Assembly: GCA_045627045.1 (NCBI GenBank)
Contig: JAZQMY010000063.1
Span: 1-44,594 of the forward strand
DNA: 44,594 bases
Reading direction: 5' to 3'
DNA from: SIG351 sp045627045
Lineage (GTDB): Bacteria; Bacillota; Clostridia; HGM11327
Notes under the pieces: model-generated
The model's input: the letters and a program-made list of their open reading frames with translations, nothing else
What the model was told of the DNA's origin: nothing
Databases searched by the model: none
In this document: one piece after another, positions 39,868 to 44,594 of the stretch
How the letters are laid out: the number at the start of each line of letters is the position of its first letter
Numbering within the stretch: the stretch's first letter is position 1
Position numbers and translations under genes: made by a program

Positions 39868-41064
39868 TTAAAATTTACGGTATGATTTTTCAATAACATC
39901 GGAATATGTTTCGAGCGGATCAGGGGTGATCGAGCACATCATGAGGAAACACTCATACGGATTGACAACGTACAATTTTCCGAAGCCTGCTTTTTCAAGT
40001 ATTTCATTTGAAGTATCAATGAATGCCATATAGCGGTCTTTGACCGAAGCGAACTTTGTCTGGGAAATGATGAAGAAATTCAGTATAATGAAGTCAAATC
40101 TGTCCGCCTTGATCACGCTGTTCAGTATTTCATTGACCCTCTGACGGCTGAAGCGTTTGCCGGAGAACTGAAGGTTGAGCTTTGATTTTTTGCAGGAAAT
40201 CAGGTTGCCGCTCTTGTCGACAGGCACTGCGGCTGAAATCAGCTTTTCAATATCGCCTGCTGAAATCATATCGGCTGAGTAATGCTTCTTTTTGACAGGT
40301 GAATCAGAAAGAACGCTGCTGATGAGCTCCGAATCAACCTCCATCGTATTCATCAGAACGGCTGCTTTTTCCTTTGCCTTTTCAAAAAGCTCTGCATATT
40401 GCCTGATAAGCATATTTCCGGAATGCGAAACGGAGTAAGTGAATTTCAGGTAAGCAAGATACTCCATCAGCTTGTCCTCGGAGGTCAAATCCGAAAACTC
40501 AGTGTGGCTCTGCAATGCATCAAAAGAGACATCATTCGGAGAGAGACTTTCAAATTTACTGTTTAGCTCATCATACTTCGGAAAGCCGAAGCGATTCTGA
40601 AAGCAGTAGCGGCAGATAACCTCAAACGGATCGTATTTATCAAATGATTGCTCCCTCAACACCTTGACAAGAAATACCTCAACATCCTCAAGGGACATCT
40701 TCAATCCGAAGCCGAGAAGGAAAACAGTGCTTCTCTTGGCGCTGTATTGAGTAAGCCAGTTGCCGGCAAGCTGGGAGAACTTTGCGCTTGTGGGAGCGAA
40801 TGAACGGGGAGTGTGGTTATCCTTGAAAGAATCACGGATTATTATATAATAGACATCATCCTGAATCTCGTTTATATCGCCTGTAAGCCCGGCTCTTCTG
40901 TATATATATCTTTTCAGAAACATACAAAAAGGAACGACCTTGAGGTTCTGATCGAGTGCTTCGTAAATAAGCGAAGCATTTTTTCTTCTGAAATAAGGAT
41001 CTTCAATTACTCCGTAGAGGGATTCCCATGCGGAACCGGTAAAGTCTGTGGAATTTTCTGACAT
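39868..41064 (-). CDS. Protein of unknown function paired with a Ser/Thr kinase
   Basis: A 398-residue, mostly helical soluble protein that I do not recognise. Visible features: an N-terminal helical region (YGVIEDPYFRRKNASLIYEA), a block TQYSAKRSTVFLLGFGLKMS followed by LEDVEVFLVKVLREQSFDKY and DPFEVICRYCFQNRFGFPKY, a central helical stretch, KKSKLNLQFSGKRFSRQRVN, and a conserved-looking C-terminus (YMAFIDTSNEILEKAGFGKL). There is no signal peptide or membrane segment. AAAGGAG stands 6 bases before the ATG at 41064, which decides that start over the upstream TTG. It begins 10 bases after the kinase stop, so it is almost certainly co-expressed and may be a kinase substrate or effector. Confidence 0.78.
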   Translation of the reverse strand: MSENSTDFTGSAWESLYGVIEDPYFRRKNASLIYEALDQNLKVVPFCMFLKRYIYRRAGLTGDINEIQDDVYYIIIRDSFKDNHTPRSFAPTSAKFSQLAGNWLTQYSAKRSTVFLLGFGLKMSLEDVEVFLVKVLREQSFDKYDPFEVICRYCFQNRFGFPKYDELNSKFESLSPNDVSFDALQSHTEFSDLTSEDKLMEYLAYLKFTYSVSHSGNMLIRQYAELFEKAKEKAAVLMNTMEVDSELISSVLSDSPVKKKHYSADMISAGDIEKLISAAVPVDKSGNLISCKKSKLNLQFSGKRFSRQRVNEILNSVIKADRFDFIILNFFIISQTKFASVKDRYMAFIDTSNEILEKAGFGKLYVVNPYECFLMMCSITPDPLETYSDVIEKSYRKF

Positions 41065-41074
41065 ATTTTCTCCT

Positions 41075-43018
41075 TTATTCAACTAAAATACCATAGGAAT
41101 ATTGCAATGATGCGTCAAGACATCTGACTGTCAGCGTTGGGATGCCTAAAAACGGATTATCTTCGTTCAGTGCCATCCAGTTGCTAGCAATGCCGTAATA
41201 AGTGATTTTATTTATGTTTGTGCAATGGTTGAAGGCGTTTGAATTTATTTTTTTTATGCTTCCCGGGATGACTACGGATTTGATCTGAGCATCGTCCATA
41301 AAAGCATCTGAAGATATTTCCGTGATGTAGTGGCTGTTTATCATATACGGAATTTCAACTATGCCGTTGAAATCGCCACTATTGTAATTCCTTCCTAAGA
41401 CAGTATATTCATTGTCATTTATCGGACTGACATAAAGCGTGCTTTCATCATCACAGAGTACATTTTCATATCTCGGGATATCGTTTATTATGCCGTAACC
41501 GCAGATATCACAACTATAAATTTCAAAACCGTCTTCTTTTCCGGTCGGCGGAGTGTATTCATCCAGTGTGAATGTATGGGGTTCATGAGATATTGTCTCT
41601 CCGCAAATTTCGCAGGTATAATAGTGGTAATCAAGATCGGCCGAATACGTTTCAAGGCTGGGGTGGCTGCATATCAGCTTGGGGATATCTTCGGACTCAT
41701 AATAGCCGCATAACGAGCAGATCCTTGATTTTAAGCCGGTATCGGTGTATGAAGGATTTATTTCGGTTATCCATTCTCCGAAAGAGTGTCCTTCAAGGCA
41801 TGGATCATATACGGCTTCAGGCGTTGGAGTTATTTCGGGCTTTGGTGTATCCGAAGGAGACGGCTCAGGAGTCCTTGAAGGAGACGGCATCGGCGACGGT
41901 TCGTTTGTCTTTCCTGGAGTATTCGTCGGGGTCGCTTCCGGTGTTCTGTTGTCAACGAGAGATGATGGCAATGGCGAATGATCATTTTCCAGAGGAATAT
42001 TTCTGAACGAAGCAATGATTATCAGCGACATGAACAAAAGAGCAACTGCGCCTGCGGCAATTCCCGCAAGCAAAGCTTTTTTCTCCCTGAAAAATGAGAC
42101 GAATCTGTTTTCATCTGCGTTCAGAAGAGCTTTTTTCAGTTCAGATGCTTCTTTATATCTGTTTTTCGGATCGAAAGAGCAGGCTTTGAGTATTACCTTT
42201 GAAAGCTCTTTGGAGGCATTGGCAGGATTGGGAATGGCTTTCCCGGTCAGCCTTTTTTCGACTATTTCACGGCGCTCCTCGGGAGTGAGCAGCTGCTTGT
42301 CAGGGGTAAAAGGAAGCCTGTTATTATTGGAAAGCTTATAAAGGACGAGCCCCAAAGAATAAATATCGACTCTGTGATCATACCTTATTCCGCTTGCGAC
42401 CTCAGGAGCCATATAGTTCATTGTGCCCCTGAGCATTATGCTTCCGGTCATATCGTCAAGCTCTTTTGCAATGCCGAAGTCGCCGAGCTTGAAAGTGCCG
42501 GAGCTGTTTACGAATATGTTTTCGGGCTTTATATCTCTGTGTATTATTTTTTTTTGACGGCAGACCTCCAGTGCAGAGCAGATGTCTCTTCCAAGCCTGA
42601 TTATCTCACTTTCTGAAAGCCTTTTTTGTGATAAGTATTTTGTCAGCGGGGTGAGGAGCTCCATTCTTATAAATATTACCCAGCCAAATTCATCTTTTTT
42701 CTCCAGTACATGGTAGTCCTCAACACTGGCAATATTATCCATGCCCTTGAGGGATTCCATCAGTTTGATTTCGTTGATAAAATTATCAACCATACTGAGA
42801 TAGTACGTTCTTGTGGCGTCAACATCAAAGCCCTCATAAGCGAGCGTTTCAAGCTCGGATTCATCCTGAGGAATATTAATTATTTTTATTGCAGAATAGC
42901 CAGTAACACCGTTATCACAGCGCACTGCTTTATATACTGTTCCGTAAGAACCTTTTCCTATTTGTTTTTCAAGAACCCATTCGGGCCATACTGACTGAAT
43001 AATATCGTTGTCGATCAC
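41075..43018 (-). CDS. Transmembrane Ser/Thr protein kinase with CxxC-repeat and BspA-like ectodomain
   Basis: A 647-residue Hanks-type kinase. The cytoplasmic catalytic domain (about 15-300) has IGKGSYGTVYKA (P-loop), AIKI (Lys45), IIHRDIKPENIF (catalytic Asp162), LGDFGIAKE (DFG Asp180) and MAPEV. A membrane segment follows near 312-337 (LLAGIAAGAVALLFMSLIII), then a Pro/Thr/Ser-rich stalk. The ectodomain has three CxxC units (ICSLCGYYES, YTCEICGETIS, YSCDICGYGI) and a leucine-rich BspA/LRR_5-like segment (ITEISSDAFMDDAQIKSVVI). It lacks PASTA repeats. The start is GTG 43018, 6 bases after AGGT; TTG 43033 is possible but lies almost at the transcription start. It is followed by the unknown partner gene. 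Confidence 0.92.
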   Translation of the reverse strand: MIDNDIIQSVWPEWVLEKQIGKGSYGTVYKAVRCDNGVTGYSAIKIINIPQDESELETLAYEGFDVDATRTYYLSMVDNFINEIKLMESLKGMDNIASVEDYHVLEKKDEFGWVIFIRMELLTPLTKYLSQKRLSESEIIRLGRDICSALEVCRQKKIIHRDIKPENIFVNSSGTFKLGDFGIAKELDDMTGSIMLRGTMNYMAPEVASGIRYDHRVDIYSLGLVLYKLSNNNRLPFTPDKQLLTPEERREIVEKRLTGKAIPNPANASKELSKVILKACSFDPKNRYKEASELKKALLNADENRFVSFFREKKALLAGIAAGAVALLFMSLIIIASFRNIPLENDHSPLPSSLVDNRTPEATPTNTPGKTNEPSPMPSPSRTPEPSPSDTPKPEITPTPEAVYDPCLEGHSFGEWITEINPSYTDTGLKSRICSLCGYYESEDIPKLICSHPSLETYSADLDYHYYTCEICGETISHEPHTFTLDEYTPPTGKEDGFEIYSCDICGYGIINDIPRYENVLCDDESTLYVSPINDNEYTVLGRNYNSGDFNGIVEIPYMINSHYITEISSDAFMDDAQIKSVVIPGSIKKINSNAFNHCTNINKITYYGIASNWMALNEDNPFLGIPTLTVRCLDASLQYSYGILVE

Positions 43019-43048
43019 AAAAATACCTGCCAAGTAAAGTATAGTATT

Positions 43049-43077
43049 ATTTTACCATGAATGATATGATTTGTCAA
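43049..43077 (-). promoter_or_regulatory. Sigma-A type promoter for the kinase operon
   Basis: Minus strand: TTGACA (43077-43072), 17-base spacer, TAAAAT (43054-43049), giving a leader of about 25 bases if the GTG at 43018 is used. Confidence 0.8.
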
Positions 43078-43106
43078 ACGTTGTGAAAAAATTTCGTTGT
43101 AAAAAC

Positions 43107-43135
43107 TTGACAAATAAGACTCTGTGTGCTAAAAT
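43107..43135 (+). promoter_or_regulatory. Sigma-A type promoter for the SGNH hydrolase
   Basis: TTGACA (43107-43112), 17-base spacer, TAAAAT (43130-43135) with an upstream TG. It is back to back with the kinase promoter (30 bases between the -35 boxes). Confidence 0.78.
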
Positions 43136-43185
43136 CAGAATATCTGTAATTCGTGCAGAGATATCCATTCAAGGAGGACAAGAAA

Positions 43186-44190
43186 ATGAAGTTTTATTCA
43201 TTTCTGGACGAACCTGTAAAGGTTTTCGGAATAGTTGATTTTGAGAAGAAAAAGAAGTTTCAGCGCCTGCCTGATGAACTTATAGAAAAAATACCGAGGC
43301 TCGGAGGCTTGGGAATACGTACTCCGGGCGTAAGAGTTGCAGTCAGAACAAATTCAGCACATATCACGGTGAGAATGAAGCTGACAAGCGTAAATCCCGA
43401 TCAGGGAATACCTATTTTCGGAAGCCATTCTGCTTATGTTTTTTCAGGAGACAGACAGACCTCGACTTATCTCGGAATAATAGCTCCGGGCGGATACGGT
43501 ATTACGGAGTTTGAAGCAACGTACACAAAGGAAAATGTGATGGAGGATGTCACCGTATGGCTCCCGAGAAATCCTGTTATTTCCAGCGTGGAAATCGGAG
43601 TTGACGATGATGCCGAGGTTGAAGCTCCTACACCTTACAAATATCCGAAGCCAGTTCTTTTTTACGGCTCTTCGATTACGGAGGGCGGATGCCCGTCGGT
43701 AGGCTTCAATGCGTATACTTCGCTTCTTTCAAGAAAGCTTGATTGCGATTTCTATAATTTCGGCTTTTCGGCAAACGCAAAGGGCGACCTGAATATGGCG
43801 GAATATATTGCTTCACTGGATATCAGTGTGCTAGTAATGGACTACGATTATAATGCTCCGAGTGCCGCATTCCTAAAAGAAACTCATGAGCCGTTCTTTA
43901 AGTATATAAGAGAGAGAAGACCTGATCTTCCTGTGGTTTTCCTTTCAAGACCTGCCATTGTATGTTCAAAGGACGATATTGCAAGAAGAGATATTGTTTA
44001 TGAGACATATAAGCATGCAAAGGATGCAGGAGATGAGAACGTTTGGTTTGTTGACGGAATAGAGATGTTCCCGGATGAAGACAGACAGCTTTGCTCGGTT
44101 GATACCTGCCACCCGAATGATCACGGCTTCCACCTGATGGCACAGAAAATAGCACCTGTGCTTGGGGAAGCACTCAAAAAAACAGTATAG
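43186..44190 (+). CDS. SGNH/GDSL hydrolase with N-terminal beta-sandwich (GxDLY-type)
   Basis: A 334-residue protein. Residues 1-150 form a strand-rich domain (GIRTPGVRVAVRTNSAHITV, FSGDRQTSTYLGI), like the GxDLY-type domain of acetyl esterases. The hydrolase domain has VLFYGSSITEGG with nucleophile Ser163 (block I), FGFSANAKGDLNMAEYI (block II, G-x-S-x-N), and DTCHPNDHGFHLMA with Asp306 and His309 (block V). The likely role is removal of acetyl or acyl groups from carbohydrates. No signal peptide is seen, so it is probably cytoplasmic. AAGGAGG stands about 9 bases before the ATG at 43186, which decides against the longer frame from 43153. Confidence 0.9.
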   Translation: MKFYSFLDEPVKVFGIVDFEKKKKFQRLPDELIEKIPRLGGLGIRTPGVRVAVRTNSAHITVRMKLTSVNPDQGIPIFGSHSAYVFSGDRQTSTYLGIIAPGGYGITEFEATYTKENVMEDVTVWLPRNPVISSVEIGVDDDAEVEAPTPYKYPKPVLFYGSSITEGGCPSVGFNAYTSLLSRKLDCDFYNFGFSANAKGDLNMAEYIASLDISVLVMDYDYNAPSAAFLKETHEPFFKYIRERRPDLPVVFLSRPAIVCSKDDIARRDIVYETYKHAKDAGDENVWFVDGIEMFPDEDRQLCSVDTCHPNDHGFHLMAQKIAPVLGEALKKTV

Positions 44191-44200
44191 TAATATCCAT

Positions 44201-44230
44201 AGCCGCTTCACTTGAGAGTGAGGCGGCTTT
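44201..44230 (+). terminator. Intrinsic terminator 1 after the SGNH hydrolase
   Basis: An 11-bp stem (44201-44211 with 44218-44228, one G-T pair), 6-base loop, then T-rich. Confidence 0.8.
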
Positions 44231-44248
44231 TATGAATAAAAACAGAAA

Positions 44249-44287
44249 CCGGACAGAACTTTCTTTCAAAGTTCTGTCCGGACTTTT
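44249..44287. terminator. Intrinsic terminator 2 (tandem), probably bidirectional
   Basis: A perfect 14-bp stem (44249-44262 with 44268-44281), 5-base loop, then ACT6 on the plus side. It backs up the first terminator and may also stop transcription coming from the right. Confidence 0.86.
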
Positions 44288-44454
44288 TTATTTCAGCATA
44301 TTAATTTCAGCCTTTATTTGTTACTTTGGCTCCGTCAAAAAGAAAAGATCGGAAGACATATTCCAGGTGTAGCGTCGTCTTTATTATACTAAGCAATTAT
44401 GTTAATGTCAACAGGTTTGCGAGAAAATATTAAGCAAATTTGTTTTGATTCATC

Positions 44455-44483
44455 TTGACAATCCTAAACATTTCTGCTATACT
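44455..44483 (+). promoter_or_regulatory. Sigma-A type promoter for the right-edge XRE gene
   Basis: TTGACA (44455-44460), 17-base spacer, TATACT (44478-44483); the start codon follows 36 bases later. Confidence 0.78.
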
Positions 44484-44519
44484 ATCTGCAAAGAATGCTT
44501 TACGCAGGAGTGTGGTATT

Positions 44520-44594
44520 ATGGCTATCGGTGAAAGAATTCGCTTTATTCGCAACCTGCGTGGAATGACGCAGAAGTATCTTGGTACGCTTGTC
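44520..44594 (+). CDS. XRE-family helix-turn-helix regulator, partial (mobile-element type)
   Basis: Only the first 25 codons are in the window: MAIGERIRFIRNLRGMTQKY then LGTLV. This is the first two helices of a Cro/C1-type DNA-binding domain. The opening MAIGERIxFxRxLRGMTQKYLG is one I associate with a widespread regulator found in integrative and conjugative elements and plasmids of clostridia; that link is from memory, not a search. GGAG lies about 10 bases before the ATG, and a TTGACA-17-TATACT promoter precedes it. It may mark the start of an integrated element to the right. Confidence 0.8.
   Translation, partial: MAIGERIRFIRNLRGMTQKYLGTLV

Larger units (their letters stand above)
44191..44519. 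other. Intergenic region with two tandem terminators and a promoter
   Basis: This gap of about 330 bases has no clear gene. It carries two intrinsic terminators (44201-44230 and 44249-44287), an undetermined stretch (44288-44450), and a promoter (44455-44483) for the gene at the right edge. A short minus-strand frame from ATG 44359 gives only 12 codons and has no evident ribosome binding site. Confidence 0.65.

Noticed and set aside
41821..41950. Short-period repeat encoding Pro/Thr/Ser-rich residues in the kinase gene, considered as a tandem repeat or CRISPR-like array.
   Set aside because: The repetition is at codon level in a low-complexity protein stalk, with no regular unit or spacer structure. 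No CRISPR array is visible in the window.
44344..44356. An 11-base match to the common start of Illumina adapters (AGATCGGAAGA) followed later by GCGTCGT, suggesting an adapter or chimera junction.
   Set aside because: Only 11 contiguous bases match, the next bases diverge, and the flanks contain normal terminators and a promoter. A chance match is possible; read mapping would settle it.

Overview
The window looks like a chromosomal piece of an anaerobic, spore-forming Firmicute of the class Clostridia, probably gut-associated. The evidence is a forespore sigma factor gene (sigG) with a SigF-type promoter, a PdaB-like deacetylase, an oxygen-sensitive glycyl radical enzyme with its activase, a NADP-type glutamate dehydrogenase, GGAGG-type ribosome binding sites, and many near-consensus TTGACA/TATAAT promoters with 17-base spacing. 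Gene density is high, most intergenic gaps carry a recognisable promoter or terminator, and almost nothing looks mobile until the right edge.

Layout. 1-2.3 kb: a truncated histidine phosphatase, a PdaB-like polysaccharide deacetylase, an SSB-like OB-fold protein and a small membrane zinc-ribbon protein. 2.3-3.5 kb (minus): an operon of two stefin/cystatin-like proteins and an SF0329-like protein. 3.8-4.4 kb: an XRE-type regulator. 4.6-12.6 kb: an eight-gene aromatic operon (aroF, tyrA, aroB, aroA, aroC, pheA, an aroE-aroK fusion, aroQ). It encodes all seven shikimate steps plus the Phe and Tyr branches; the genes overlap or nearly abut, and a terminator-like hairpin precedes aroF. 12.7-15 kb (minus): tRNA-Ser(CGA), tadA, a DUF4230-type protein and sigG. 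15-21 kb: a putative nuclease-fold/winged-helix protein, three tandem M42 aminopeptidases and an EF-G-2-type GTPase. 21.2-23.4 kb: a COG2509-type FAD protein and a GrpB-family gene broken by one extra T. 23.5-28.8 kb: a glycyl radical enzyme, its activase and a zinc alcohol dehydrogenase, with a divergent AraC regulator. 28.9-31.4 kb: gdhA and a lipoprotein. 31.5-37.5 kb: thyA, folA, a degenerate CPBP membrane protease and a large beta-helix protein on the minus strand, facing a canonical CPBP protease. 37.6-39.8 kb: a second beta-helix protein coupled to a Gfo/Idh/MocA protein. 39.9-43 kb: a transmembrane Ser/Thr kinase with an ectodomain of CxxC repeats and a BspA-like leucine-rich segment, plus a partner of unknown function. 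43.2-44.2 kb: a SGNH esterase. 44.5 kb to the end: the start of an XRE regulator of a kind I associate with integrative elements.

The aromatic operon can make phenylpyruvate and 4-hydroxyphenylpyruvate from PEP and erythrose-4-phosphate; gdhA could supply glutamate for the final transamination, but no aminotransferase is present. thyA and folA form the usual dTMP/folate pair. The loci most likely to hold undescribed biology are the short glycyl radical enzyme of unassigned substrate, the stefin-like pair, and the kinase with its unknown partner. All family assignments come from reading motifs by eye; no database search was run.
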